From the NCBI GenBank assembly GCA_963719805.1, contig CAVRDF010000002.1, positions 124,001 to 188,000 on the forward strand: a DNA stretch of 64,000 bases. Direction: 5' to 3'. Positions 26,334 through 36,374 of the stretch are shown in pieces (position 1 is the first letter of the stretch; every line of letters starts with the position of its first letter). The notes beneath the pieces are model-generated. The model searched no databases, had not been told where the DNA came from, and was given only the letters and a program-made list of their open reading frames with translations. Position numbers and translations under genes: made by a program. This stretch comes from JAMXLO01 sp963719805 (lineage in GTDB: Bacteria > Pseudomonadota > Alphaproteobacteria > Acetobacterales > Acetobacteraceae).

Positions 26334-27272
26334 TCAGAAACTTTCCGCATGATGGCAGGCGACACGCGTGTCATCCAGGTCCCGCAGTTCGGGACGTTGT
26401 TGCTGGCACAACGGCGTCGCGTGCGGACAACGCGTGTGATAGGCACAGCCGGGCGGTGGCGTGAGCGGCGAGGGCGGTTCGCCCCGTACCGGCTCGCTGA
26501 TCGGCGCAGCGTGCAGGGTCGGCGTGGCCGCGAGCAAGGCGCGCGTATAGGGATGCCGCGGCCGCGCGAACAGCGTATCGCGCGAGGTCTGTTCCACGAT
26601 GCGGCCAAGATACATCACCACCACTTCGTCGGCGATGTGCCGCACCACGGACAGGTCGTGGCTGATGAAGATATAGGCTTGGCCAAGCTGCTCCTGCAGG
26701 TCGAGCAGCAGGTTCAACACTTGCGCGCGCACTGACACGTCCAGCGCCGACACTGGTTCGTCGGCGACCACGATGCGCGGATGCAGCATCAATGCGCGGG
26801 CGATGGCGATGCGCTGACGCTGGCCTCCAGAGAACATGTGCGGATAACGCGCCGTCTGGTCCGGGCGCAGGCCGACACGCACCATCATCGCCAACGCCGC
26901 TTCGCGTCGTTCCGCCGCCGGCATGCCCGCTATAGTCAGCGGTTCCTCCAGGATCTGCGCGACAGTGCGACGTGGATTGAGCGAACCATACGGGTCCTGA
27001 AACACCATCTGCACAGCGCGACGCATCGTTATGTCGTCGGGATCGGCCGCCTTGCCATCGATCAAGATCACGCCATTGGTCGGGCGCTCAAGGAATGTCA
27101 CCATGCGCGCCAGCGTCGATTTGCCGCAGCCACTCTCGCCTACCACCGCGAGCGTGCGGCCCGGCGATACCGTGAAGGACACGTCGCTGACCGCATACAG
27201 CGGAACCGTGCGCCGCAGTCCAACACGCACCGGATAAACCCGCGTCAGATTTTCGACGGCAAGCAGTGTCAT
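26334..27272 (-). CDS. Dipeptide/oligopeptide ABC transporter ATP-binding protein (DppF/OppF-like)
   Basis: 312 residues. Walker A is VVGESGCGKSTLARM, the signature is FSGGQRQRIAIARAL and Walker B is RIVVADEPVSALDVS. The C-terminal oligopeptide-transporter extension carries the cysteine-rich GCAYHTRCPHATPLC. The start at 27272 forms an ATGA overlap with the DppD-like gene; an in-frame ATG 5 codons upstream is less likely. It is the second ATPase of the five-gene importer running down from 31735. Confidence 0.93.
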   Translation of the reverse strand: MTLLAVENLTRVYPVRVGLRRTVPLYAVSDVSFTVSPGRTLAVVGESGCGKSTLARMVTFLERPTNGVILIDGKAADPDDITMRRAVQMVFQDPYGSLNPRRTVAQILEEPLTIAGMPAAERREAALAMMVRVGLRPDQTARYPHMFSGGQRQRIAIARALMLHPRIVVADEPVSALDVSVRAQVLNLLLDLQEQLGQAYIFISHDLSVVRHIADEVVVMYLGRIVEQTSRDTLFARPRHPYTRALLAATPTLHAAPISEPVRGEPPSPLTPPPGCAYHTRCPHATPLCQQQRPELRDLDDTRVACHHAESF

Positions 27273-28222
27273 AACGGCGCAAAGCAACGCACCGCGCCAT
27301 CGCCGTGCGGCAGCAGCGCCGGGCGTTCAGCGCAGCGCTCGAACACATAGCGGCAACGCGGTGCGAACAGACAGCCTCCAGGCCGATCGGCGACACCGGG
27401 AACGACGCCCGGAATGGTCGCAAGGCGGCGTTGCGTGTTGGCATGCTCCGGCAAAGCAGCAAGCAGCGCCGACGTGTACGGATGCGATGGGGCATTCAGC
27501 AGCGAAGCGGCAGAACGCGTCTCCATGGCCTGGCCCGCATACATCACCTGCACGCGGTGCGCGGTCTGCGCAATCACACCCATGTCGTGCGTGATCAGCA
27601 CCAGTCCCATGCCACGCTGTCGCTGAAGATCCTTCAGCAGATCGAGAATCTGCTTCTGGATGGTGACATCCAGCGCAGTGGTGGGCTCGTCGGCAATCAG
27701 CAAACGCGGATTGCAGGCGATCGCCATCGCGATCATCGCCCGCTGGTTCATGCCGCCCGACAACAGATGCGGAAACGCCGACAGGCGCTGTTCCGGTGCG
27801 GGGATACCCACCTGGCGCAGCAGGTCGATGGTGCGTGCGCGGGCCGCGGCACGCGACAGACCGAGATGCACCTGCAATGCCTCGCCGATCTGCCAGCCGA
27901 TGGTGAAGCATGGATTAAGGCTGGTCATCGGCTCCTGGAAGATCATCGCCATGTCCTTGCCGACAACGCCGCGGCGCGCGCGGGCCGACAGGTGCAGGAG
28001 ATCGGTCTCGCCGAACCGGAGCACGTCAGCGCTGAACTGCCCGGGCGGACGGATCAGTCCCATCACCGCCAGCATCGCTACCGACTTGCCGGAACCGAAC
28101 TCGCCGACAATGCCCATGACCTCGCCTTCACTGACATCGAGATCAAGGCCTTCCACCGCGTGCAGCACTCCGTGCGCGGTTGGAAAGCTGACGGACAGGT
28201 TGCGGATTTCCAGCAGACTCAT
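27269..28222 (-). CDS. Dipeptide/oligopeptide ABC transporter ATP-binding protein (DppD/OppD-like)
   Basis: 317 residues. Walker A is IVGEFGSGKSVAMLAVMG (the usual ESGSGKS reads EFGSGKS), the signature is LSGGMNQRAMIAMAIA and Walker B is LLIADEPTTALDVT. The C-terminal domain has GGCLFAPRCRYVFERC. The start MSLLEIRNLSVSF overlaps the permease stop by 4 bases. The DppD/DppF pair powers uptake of peptides or other small solutes such as opines, nickel or glutathione, and the ligand is not predictable from these genes. Confidence 0.92.
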   Translation of the reverse strand: MSLLEIRNLSVSFPTAHGVLHAVEGLDLDVSEGEVMGIVGEFGSGKSVAMLAVMGLIRPPGQFSADVLRFGETDLLHLSARARRGVVGKDMAMIFQEPMTSLNPCFTIGWQIGEALQVHLGLSRAAARARTIDLLRQVGIPAPEQRLSAFPHLLSGGMNQRAMIAMAIACNPRLLIADEPTTALDVTIQKQILDLLKDLQRQRGMGLVLITHDMGVIAQTAHRVQVMYAGQAMETRSAASLLNAPSHPYTSALLAALPEHANTQRRLATIPGVVPGVADRPGGCLFAPRCRYVFERCAERPALLPHGDGAVRCFAPL

Positions 28223-29087
28223 CCGAGCTTCAATCGCGGATCGAGCGCGTCGCGCAATCCGTCGCCCACAAGGTTGAAGCCGAGCACAGTCAGCAGGATC
28301 GCCAGGCCGGGAAACGTCACCACCCACCATGCGCTCTGCACGAACTGCAGCGCGTCGGCCAGCATGGTGCCCCATTCAGGTGTCGGCGGCTGCGCGCCAA
28401 GGCCGAGGAAGCCGAGCGCCGCGGTATCCAATATGGCGCTCGAGAAGCTCAGGCTCGCCTGCACAATCAGCGGTGCCAGGCAGTTGGGCAGCACGGTGAT
28501 GAACATCAACCGCGCCCGCTTGGCGCCCGCCATGCGTGAGGCCGCGACGTAGTCCTTGCTGAGTTCCACTTGCACCGCGGCACGGGTCAGCCGCACGAAG
28601 CCCGGCAATTGCACGATCGACACCGCGAGCATGGCGTTGGACAATCCAGGGCCGAGGATCGCCACCACAGCGATCGCCAACAGCAAGGTCGGCAGCGCCA
28701 GCATGATGTCCATCAGCCGCATCAACAGCGCGTCGATGATGCCGCCGGCGAAGCCAGCTATAAGACCCAGCAGCGTGCCGGCGACGAATGACAACGAAAC
28801 CACGACGACACCGATGGATAGCGACAGCCGCGCGCCGTACAGCAGCCGCGATAGCACATCGCGTCCGACATCATCGGTGCCGAGCAGGAAGCCACCGCCG
28901 GGCGGATGCAGAATCGCCTCGCGCATCTGCACGTTCGGCTCGAACGGCGCCAGCAGGGGCGCGAAGACCGCGGCGACGATCAGCAGCGTCACCAGGCAAA
29001 GCCCGATGACACCGCCGCGGCTGGCCATGAAGTGCCGCCTGAAATCGGCAAATGGCGTATCAGCGCCGGGCGTGAGTTGCGTGGCGC

Positions 29088-29091
<4 letters not shown>
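28219..29091 (-). CDS. Dipeptide/oligopeptide ABC transporter permease (DppC/OppC-like)
   Basis: 290 residues with about six TM helices. The N-terminal OppC-type segment FRRHFMASRGGVIGLCLVTL precedes the binding-protein-dependent permease domain. The EAA loop reads ASRMAGAKRARLMFITVLPN (the EAAxxxG-like motif is AASRMAGA). The periplasmic part has HPPGGGFLLGTDDVGRDVLS, a strong DppC hallmark. It overlaps the DppB-like gene by 4 bases. Confidence 0.93.
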
Positions 29092-30098
<1,007 letters not shown>

Positions 30099-30136
30099 GT
30101 GCGCGCCGGTTCAGTGCTTGCGGGGTAGCCGACTTT

Positions 30137-31735
30137 TTACTTGCCGAGTGACACGCCGCCGAACGGCTGGCCGCCAAGGAAGTGCAGCTTGAAACCTTCC
30201 ACGTTCTTCCGTACCGGCACATAGGCATTGACATTGGCGATGCGGATCAGCGGCACGTCGTCGTACACCGCCTTGTCGGCGATCTGATACAGCTTGGCGC
30301 GCTCCGCCTGGTCGCTGATCACGTTCGCCTTATTCACCGCGTCCGTATACGTCTGGCTGCACCATTTGGTGGCATTGCCGGGATTGTCGCAAGTGAATCC
30401 GAGCAGGATCTCGCTGGGATCCGGATAATCCCAGGTGCCGCCCAGCATGGTGGCACTGCCTTCGGCCGCGCGAGCGCGCTTGAGATACTCGCCCCATTCA
30501 TAGGTCACGATATTCGCGGTGACGCCGACTTTCGCCCAGTCCGCCTGGATCATTTCTGCGGTGCGACGGCCGTTCGGCATATATGCGCGGACCACCGGAA
30601 TCGCCCAGATGTCGATAGTGAATCCGTTCGGATAACCCGCCTCGGCCAGCAGCTTCTTCGCCTCGGCCGGATCGTACTTGTATGGCTTCAGGTCGCCATT
30701 GAAGCCCCACAGCGATGGTGGCACCAGTGATGCGGCGACCGTGCCGCCTCCCTGGAACACCGCCTTCACCAGGTTGTCCATATCGATCGCCTCGGCCAGC
30801 GCCAGCCTTACCCGGCGATCGTCCACCGGCTTCCGATCGACGCGGAAGCGGATGTAGTTGGTCCCCGCGATCGCCGCTTCCTGCACCTTGAGGTCTGCAT
30901 TGGCGCGCATCGCCGGCAGATCGGACGGATTGGGATAACGCGCGATCTGGCACTCGTTGGTGCGCAGCTTGGCATAGCGCACAGATGCATCGGGTGTGAT
31001 GGCGAACACCAGATTGTCCACCTTGGCAACGCGGTCCGGCTGCACGCCGTTCTCACCCCAGAACTGCTTGAACGCCCGGAAGCGGATCACCGCGTCCTTC
31101 TGATATTGCTCGAAGCTGAACGGACCCGTGCCGATCGGCTCCTGGTCCAGCGCGCCGGGCTTGCCGGACTTCTGCAGCGCTGCGGCATATTCCGCCGACA
31201 CGATGGAGAATGGCTGCATCGACAGGGACGGCAACAATGGCGCCAGCGGCGTCTTCAACTTCATCACGGCAGTGTAATCATCGATCTTATCCACCGAGGC
31301 GAGGCTCGGCGCCACAAGGTCGGTGAATTCCGGGAAATTCCCGCTTGCACTTTGATAAAACGGGTTCGACTTGTCCGACATCCGTTGAAAGCTGAACACC
31401 ACGTCGTCGGCATTGAAGTCGCGCGTCGGCTTGAAGCTGGCATTTGATTGCCACTTCACGCCCCGGCGCAGATGGAACGTGTAGGTCAATCCATCGGGCG
31501 AGATATCCCAGGATTGGGCGAGCCCTGGCACCAGATCGGACCCGCCGATCTTCATTTCCACCAGCCGATCGGCGACCTGCTCAGAGACGTCGAAGCTGGT
31601 GTTTGCGGTGCTGAGCTGGGCGTTGAGCGCGTCGGGGCTCGCCTCGGTGCAGACGACAAGCGAGTCGGCGCGCGCCGACCATGTCGCGGACAAGCCAATG
31701 GCCGCGGCGAATGCCAGACGAGTGATATTGCGCAT
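30137..31735 (-). CDS. ABC transporter substrate-binding protein, family 5 (DppA-like)
   Basis: 532 residues with a signal peptide (ending SATWSARA). The SBP_bac_5 pattern is clear: LVPGLAQSWDISPDGLTYTF, LRRGVKWQSNASFKPTRDFN, ADDVVFSFQRM and a long C-terminal lobe ending in EGFKLHFLGGQPFGGVSLGK. It sits in the periplasm and delivers a ligand to the DppBC pore. As the first gene of the importer its upstream region (31736-31815) probably holds the promoter. Peptides are the default ligand guess. Confidence 0.93.
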   Translation of the reverse strand: MRNITRLAFAAAIGLSATWSARADSLVVCTEASPDALNAQLSTANTSFDVSEQVADRLVEMKIGGSDLVPGLAQSWDISPDGLTYTFHLRRGVKWQSNASFKPTRDFNADDVVFSFQRMSDKSNPFYQSASGNFPEFTDLVAPSLASVDKIDDYTAVMKLKTPLAPLLPSLSMQPFSIVSAEYAAALQKSGKPGALDQEPIGTGPFSFEQYQKDAVIRFRAFKQFWGENGVQPDRVAKVDNLVFAITPDASVRYAKLRTNECQIARYPNPSDLPAMRANADLKVQEAAIAGTNYIRFRVDRKPVDDRRVRLALAEAIDMDNLVKAVFQGGGTVAASLVPPSLWGFNGDLKPYKYDPAEAKKLLAEAGYPNGFTIDIWAIPVVRAYMPNGRRTAEMIQADWAKVGVTANIVTYEWGEYLKRARAAEGSATMLGGTWDYPDPSEILLGFTCDNPGNATKWCSQTYTDAVNKANVISDQAERAKLYQIADKAVYDDVPLIRIANVNAYVPVRKNVEGFKLHFLGGQPFGGVSLGK

Positions 31736-31815
31736 ATTGTCGCCCCCCGATTTCGGTAGGCGGAGTGATTACGCCGATGGCGGGCCGCGTCAACCGACGC
31801 GGCCGGATGATCGGA

Positions 31816-32394
31816 TTATTTGTCGGACGTCCAGCTTTCCGAGAATGCCAGGGCGCAGGTGCTGAACGGGCGGCCTTCGCGCTGACGCGGCCAGGGCTTG
31901 CCGACGGCCTGCTGGCCATTGTGCGTAAGCCGCGCGCCTAGTGCCGGGATCAGCACGGTGCACACGCCATAGGGCCGTGCCGGGTCGGTCTGCGGCGTGG
32001 TGTGGATCAGCAGCGGCTCGCCGATGTCATACCAGGTGAGAGCGATGTCCTCCTCGTGCGCATAGACATGCTCGGTCCAGAAATAGCGCGGGTCGCCGGA
32101 TTTGCTGAATTCCGCGTCGGTCACAGGCAGTGACGTGTCCGCGAGTTCGGTATTCAGCATCCCTTGTATGGTGGATTGCAGCCAGCGCGTCATGGCGATG
32201 TTGTCCGAGTATATACGCCAGCGGTCCTGCGTGAGTTCGCTCTTCATGTACAGCACGTGGCCTGGACCGGCAGGCGAGAAGATGATCCGCCAGTAGCTGG
32301 CGTTGGTGGTGACCGCTCCGCTGTCGGTATGGCTGAGCCGGATAAAAGGGTTTTCGCCGGTGACGATGGTCTTGTTCGGGTCCGCGATGCTCAT
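31816..32394 (-). CDS. Conserved-looking protein of unknown function
   Basis: 192 residues, MSIADPNKTIVTGENPFIRL to FSTCALAFSESWTSDK. It is soluble and aromatic-rich (Trp and Tyr throughout), with no signal peptide or TM segment and no motif I recognise. A GGGAGG-like site lies just upstream of the ATG. It is on the same strand directly upstream of the binding-protein gene of the Dpp-like importer, which hints at a role in handling the imported compound, but nothing in the sequence proves that. Confidence 0.7.
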   Translation of the reverse strand: MSIADPNKTIVTGENPFIRLSHTDSGAVTTNASYWRIIFSPAGPGHVLYMKSELTQDRWRIYSDNIAMTRWLQSTIQGMLNTELADTSLPVTDAEFSKSGDPRYFWTEHVYAHEEDIALTWYDIGEPLLIHTTPQTDPARPYGVCTVLIPALGARLTHNGQQAVGKPWPRQREGRPFSTCALAFSESWTSDK

Positions 32395-32465
32395 GTGTTC
32401 CCTCCCTTTGCGCGGCCCCTTGTAGGTCGTTCAGGTCCCGGCCGTCCACACGCGCGCCAACTGCA

Positions 32466-32486
32466 TGGCCGGGCTTGGCCCGGCCA
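32466..32486. repeat. Palindromic intergenic repeat (TGGCCGGGC/GCCCGGCCA)
   Basis: A perfect 9-base inverted repeat with a 3-base loop, between two minus-strand genes. Its layout and centre resemble the palindrome at 17074-17096. It may act as a hairpin terminator for the small gene at 32513-32722. Confidence 0.5.
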
Positions 32487-32512
32487 GCCAGGTCTCCCCA
32501 ATTAGCAGCCGA

Positions 32513-32722
32513 CTAATGTTGCAGCGGCGAGGTCGGCGCAGTCCGCCGCAGCTCGCAGATCGCCGCATGCACCTGCTGCCAGCGATCGTATCCGGATACA
32601 TCACCCTGCTGGCGCAATTCGGCGGCGCGCTCCAGCGCAACGGCCTGCGCGCGCAGCCCATGCATCTTGATCATCGACAGCGCGGTTTCCTGTGCCACTT
32701 GCTGCACTTCCTGGACACGCAT
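32513..32722 (-). CDS. Small helical protein of unknown function
   Basis: 69 residues starting MRVQEVQQVAQETALSMIKM, preceded by AAGGAGGAA at good spacing, which decides this start over a 36-codon longer frame. The protein is rich in Gln, Ala and Glu, likely a helical bundle or coiled coil, and has no TM segment. No known domain is recognised. The strong ribosome site and ordered composition support a real gene. Confidence 0.6.
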   Translation of the reverse strand: MRVQEVQQVAQETALSMIKMHGLRAQAVALERAAELRQQGDVSGYDRWQQVHAAICELRRTAPTSPLQH

Positions 32723-32826
32723 GAGCAATTTCCTCCTTGGTCTTACACGCGTCCGTGTATGTGCGTGCCGGCGCGGCCCCGCGCCAATCGCAGTCGCGTC
32801 AGCACGATGAAATTCAGGACATCGCC

Positions 32827-33216
32827 TCAACGGCGCGATGCATCAAATCCCAGAAACCCGGCATTCGGATTGGGCGCGCCGCCATCGCCGGCGAACAATC
32901 GCGGATTCTGCGACGGTGCCGGCTTCACCACCGCGGTCTTGCCGGCAACGGGTCGCGCCGCTGTCGGCTTCGCGACCCTTGCAGCGGAAGCCTTGGCCGG
33001 TGCCGCGTGCTGCGATGGCCGGTCGCCACTGTCGCCCCCGCGCATCGACAGCAACAGGAACGAGATGTCGTTGCGCCCCAGGTCCACCGACAGTTCCAGC
33101 GGTGACATGCCCAGAATGTTGCGTCCCTGCAAATCGGCGCCACGGCTGATCGCGTCACGCGCCGTCCCAATGTCGCCGCGGTTGATCGCATCGAACAACG
33201 CCTCGGTGGGGTCCAT
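32827..33216 (-). CDS. Ankyrin-repeat protein
   Basis: 129 residues. The first 60 carry one to two ankyrin repeats (LFDAINRGDIGTARDAISRG, then GADLQGRNILGMSPLELSVD). The rest is a disordered Ala/Pro/Lys-rich tail. No signal peptide is seen. Ankyrin repeats mediate protein binding, and the partner is unknown. It sits 12 bases after a small secreted protein gene on the same strand and may be coexpressed with it. Confidence 0.72.
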   Translation of the reverse strand: MDPTEALFDAINRGDIGTARDAISRGADLQGRNILGMSPLELSVDLGRNDISFLLLSMRGGDSGDRPSQHAAPAKASAARVAKPTAARPVAGKTAVVKPAPSQNPRLFAGDGGAPNPNAGFLGFDASRR

Positions 33217-33228
33217 GTCAGTCGGCGA

Positions 33229-33462
33229 TCAAGTCGCCGGCGCGGCCGAGTCCTGCCTCGATGCCGCTCCTGGCAATGCCGGCGGCGGAACAGCCTTCGA
33301 CCCCGCTCCTCCACCGGGTGGTGGGCGGATCAGAGGCCCCGTCGGGACACCGGAACTGTTCAAGGGTGCGGTCACCGGCCCACCAACGCTCTGTGCCTCG
33401 GCATAGGGCGCAGCGGTAAGCAGCGCGGCCGCGCAGGCCGCTGACAGAATCGACGCTCTCAT
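33229..33462 (-). CDS. Small secreted Pro/Gly-rich protein
   Basis: 77 residues with a clear signal peptide (MRASILSAACAAALLTAAPY, cleavage near AEA-QS). The mature part is low-complexity, rich in Pro, Gly and Ala (VPTGPLIRPPPGGG). It has no recognised domain. It is probably periplasmic or surface exposed. It lies between the TspO gene and the ankyrin gene, all minus strand, with gaps of 15 and 12 bases. Confidence 0.55.
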   Translation of the reverse strand: MRASILSAACAAALLTAAPYAEAQSVGGPVTAPLNSSGVPTGPLIRPPPGGGAGSKAVPPPALPGAASRQDSAAPAT

Positions 33463-33477
33463 GCGGGCAAGTTTAGC

Positions 33478-34021
33478 CTAGGACGGGTTGAGCCACCAGA
33501 AGCCCACGGTCAGATACGTTGCGTAACCCGTCCAAGCCAGATACGGCGCCATCAGCCAGGCCGCCGGCGGCCGCACCCGCGCGAACGCGCGTGCCGTCAG
33601 CACGATAAGCACCAGCAGCACGAGGCTCACGGCCAACGCCAATGGCGGACTGTGCAGCCCGAAGAAGGCCGGCGTCCAGAACGCGTTCGCGGCCAGTTGC
33701 CAACCCCACAGGCGCATCGGCCGGACCGAGACCGAGCGTCGCCACGCCATCCACCCGGCGACGCCGATCATGCCGTACAGGTACACTCCAGATCGGCCCG
33801 AACGCCCAGTTCGGCGGGGTTCCCGGCGGCCTGTTCAACGACAGGAACCAGCCCCAGGCATTGTCCACGATGATCGTACCGGAAACCGCACCGACCAGCA
33901 GGCACAGACCTACGAACCCGACCAGCGCCAGCAGCGGCGAAACCGGTGTCGATGATCCGGGATAGGAGCCCCACTCGTTGTGCTCGGTGTTCCGGAAGAC
34001 ACGATCCTTTCGTGGCGCCAA
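33478..34021 (-). pseudogene. tspO: TspO/MBR family protein, frameshifted
   Basis: The first frame gives WGWFLSLNRPPGTPPNWAFG then PIWS; the second frame continues LYGMIGVAGWMAWRR and ends FWWLNPS. The TspO consensus (PPxWxFGPxWTxLYxxMGxAxW) is met exactly if one extra base (probably a C in GTACCTG near 33785) is removed. Together they give about 181 residues with five TM helices. TspO binds porphyrins and affects tetrapyrrole-linked regulation in alphaproteobacteria. The start is uncertain: the frame opens with a TTG at 34021 and I see no good ribosome site. Confidence 0.75.
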
Positions 34022-34072
34022 AGCACTATCTAATCGCCTGTTGCCGTAACAGGAAGTGTGCCCGCGCCTCTG

Positions 34073-35170
34073 CTACCAGCCGTTCACCCGCGTCCAGGTA
34101 CCGACGACATCGTCGCCGCCCTCCACCACGTAATACCGGTCATGCGCTGCCGCGGTCATGCATGTGTGGTTCGGCGCAACGCGCACCTTTGCCCCAACCG
34201 GCAGGTCCAGCCGGATCGACGCGTCCGGCTCGACCACGCCATGTTCCTGGTACGCGCGCCGCACCACCGCGTCGCCATAAGCGCGGCGTCCGGCAATATC
34301 CAGCACCAGGCCAAAGCCGTAGTCCTTCGGCACCGCTTCCGTGCTGCGGTCCTTCGACAGCGCGAGGCCACCCGCATCCACCAGCAGCCGTCCCGGGCGT
34401 CGGCCTATGACGCTGGCGAGAACGGTCAGCGCGATCGCATCCAGATCGTGCGTGCCGATTTCCGCCTGGAACAGGTCGCCGAACATATAGACGCCGGCTC
34501 GCACTTCGCTCACGCCTTGCAGCGATCCCGCGTGCAGCGCTGTCGGCGAACTGCCCATTGATACGATAGGCACGGCATGGCCCGCCGCGCGCAGACGCTC
34601 GGCCGCGCGCACCACGCCGGCGCGTTCGGTCTCCGCGATGCGCGCCATGTCTTCGATGCTGCGCCCGGCATAGGAATGCCCGGCATGCGTCATCACGCCG
34701 GCCAGATGACCGCCTAAGCGTTCGCCAATCGCCAGAAGCAGATTATCGTCTGGCGCGATACCGCCGCGGCCTTCGCCGCTGTCGATCTCGATAAGTACAC
34801 GTGGCGGCTGACGATGCGCGGCGATCGCGCTCGCGGTATCGAAGTCGTCTGTCAGAACGATAATCGCTGCGCCGGCAGTGTTCAGCTTGGCGACCTGGTC
34901 AAGCTTCTGCGGCGTGATGCCGACGGCATAAAGGATGTCGGCGATACCGTGGCCGGCGAAGTATTCCGCTTCCGCCAGGGTGGAAACGGTGATGCCGCCC
35001 GGCTGTCCCGCCGTCGCCAACCGCGCCACATCGATCGACTTCGCGGTCTTCATATGCGGCCGCAATGGCACACCATGCCGCGGCAGCGCTCGTGCCATCG
35101 TGTCGATGTTGCGCTGCAGGATACTGCGATCCAGCACCAGGCACGGGGTCGGCAGATCGGCGAGCTTCAT
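34073..35170 (-). CDS. DSD1-family PLP enzyme (D-threonine aldolase/D-serine dehydratase-like)
   Basis: 365 residues. The alanine-racemase-like barrel begins MKLADLPTPCLVLDRSIL, with the PLP lysine in PLRPHMKTAKS (about residue 41). The C-terminal domain ends with RVAPNHTCMTAAAHDRYYVV, holding the HxC metal site of this family. It acts on D-beta-hydroxy amino acids, either cleaving to glycine plus aldehyde or deaminating D-serine. It lies 10 bases after the threonine-synthase-like gene, so the two are likely coexpressed. Confidence 0.88.
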   Translation of the reverse strand: MKLADLPTPCLVLDRSILQRNIDTMARALPRHGVPLRPHMKTAKSIDVARLATAGQPGGITVSTLAEAEYFAGHGIADILYAVGITPQKLDQVAKLNTAGAAIIVLTDDFDTASAIAAHRQPPRVLIEIDSGEGRGGIAPDDNLLLAIGERLGGHLAGVMTHAGHSYAGRSIEDMARIAETERAGVVRAAERLRAAGHAVPIVSMGSSPTALHAGSLQGVSEVRAGVYMFGDLFQAEIGTHDLDAIALTVLASVIGRRPGRLLVDAGGLALSKDRSTEAVPKDYGFGLVLDIAGRRAYGDAVVRRAYQEHGVVEPDASIRLDLPVGAKVRVAPNHTCMTAAAHDRYYVVEGGDDVVGTWTRVNGW

Positions 35171-35180
35171 TGCAGCGCTC

Positions 35181-36299
35181 TCACAAGGTCACACCGAGTA
35201 GTTCGGCGATGCGCGGCGTTGCCTTCAGCCCGCTGCCGGTCAATACGATCACCGTGGTCTGTTCCGGCCTGATTGTGCCGGCGCCGAGTAGTTTGCGGAA
35301 CGCCGCCGCGGCCTGCGCCGAGGTCGGCTCGACATAGATGCCGATACGCGCCAGGTCGAGCGTCGCGGCGGCAATCTCGTCCTCGCTCAGCATCACTGCG
35401 CCGCCCCGCGTTTCGCGCAAAGTGCCCAACACCTCGGTCATCCGTATCGGCTGCGCGATCGCCGTGCCTTCCGCGATTGTCGGCTTGATCGCGGCAGCTT
35501 CAGCGCCAAGGAACGCTGCCGCGATCGGCCCGCAATTCGCCGGCTGTGCGGCGAAGATGCGCGGCATCGCCTCGATCTCGCCGCCGCGCAGCAATTCGGA
35601 AAAGCCTATTTCACAGCCCAGCACATTCGATCCGGCGCCGCACGGCGTGATGATGTTGTCTGGTGCGCGGAAACCAAGGTCCTCCCACAACTCATAGGCC
35701 AGAGTCTTGGTGCCTTGCAGGAAGAACGGATGCCAGTTGTGGCTGGCATAGAATGTGGTTTCCGAGCGGCGCACCGCGGCATCGGCAGTGTCCTGCCGCG
35801 AGCCCGGAACCAGTTCGACCGATGCACCGTGCGCGCGCATCTGCACCGTCTTGGCCGGGCTGGTGGACTCCGGCGCCATGATCGTCGCGTGCAGCCCGCC
35901 CGCCGCCGCATAGGCGGAAATCGCCGCGCCGCCATTGCCCGAACTGTCCTCCAGCACATCGCGCACGCCCTGCTCGCGCAGTAGCGACAGCATGACGCTG
36001 GCACCGCGATCCTTGAAGCTGCCCGTCGGCATGAACCATTCGCACTTCAGCAGCGCGGGCGCGCCATGCAGATCGCGGCGGATCAGCGGCGTGCAGCCCT
36101 CGCCCATGGTGATCGGGTCAGCCGGCACGAACGGCAGCGCGGCGCGATAACGCCATATGCTGCGCGTTGCCGGATCAATCTGGCCACGTGTAAGGCCCGG
36201 CAGCAACGTCAGCAGCAGCGGCGCGTGGCCCGGCCCGCACCAGCGCGGCTGGTCGAGCGGAAAGGTCTGGCCGGTACGCGGATCGAGATAGGCGTGCAT
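35181..36299 (-). CDS. Threonine synthase-like fold-type II PLP enzyme
   Basis: 372 residues. The PLP lysine lies in FMPTGSFKDRGASVML, and the phosphate-binding loop is in SSGNGGAAISAYAAA. These fit the threonine synthase/dehydratase family. The short N-terminal domain begins with YLDPRTGQTFPL. It lacks the long N-terminal part of ThrC and may be a threonine/serine dehydratase or diaminopropionate ammonia-lyase-like enzyme. It is followed by the DSD1-type enzyme, consistent with beta-hydroxy amino acid breakdown. Confidence 0.85.
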   Translation of the reverse strand: MHAYLDPRTGQTFPLDQPRWCGPGHAPLLLTLLPGLTRGQIDPATRSIWRYRAALPFVPADPITMGEGCTPLIRRDLHGAPALLKCEWFMPTGSFKDRGASVMLSLLREQGVRDVLEDSSGNGGAAISAYAAAGGLHATIMAPESTSPAKTVQMRAHGASVELVPGSRQDTADAAVRRSETTFYASHNWHPFFLQGTKTLAYELWEDLGFRAPDNIITPCGAGSNVLGCEIGFSELLRGGEIEAMPRIFAAQPANCGPIAAAFLGAEAAAIKPTIAEGTAIAQPIRMTEVLGTLRETRGGAVMLSEDEIAAATLDLARIGIYVEPTSAQAAAAFRKLLGAGTIRPEQTTVIVLTGSGLKATPRIAELLGVTL

Positions 36300-36374
36300 G
36301 GCGCGCAGTGTGCCCTGTCTGCGCGGCCGGGGGGAGGGGTGCCGGCGATCGTCTGTTTGCAGCACTGTGCGCCG

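Noticed and set aside
27305..28552. 415-codon plus-strand frame
   Set aside because: Lies opposite the DppD/DppC genes and has no domain features.
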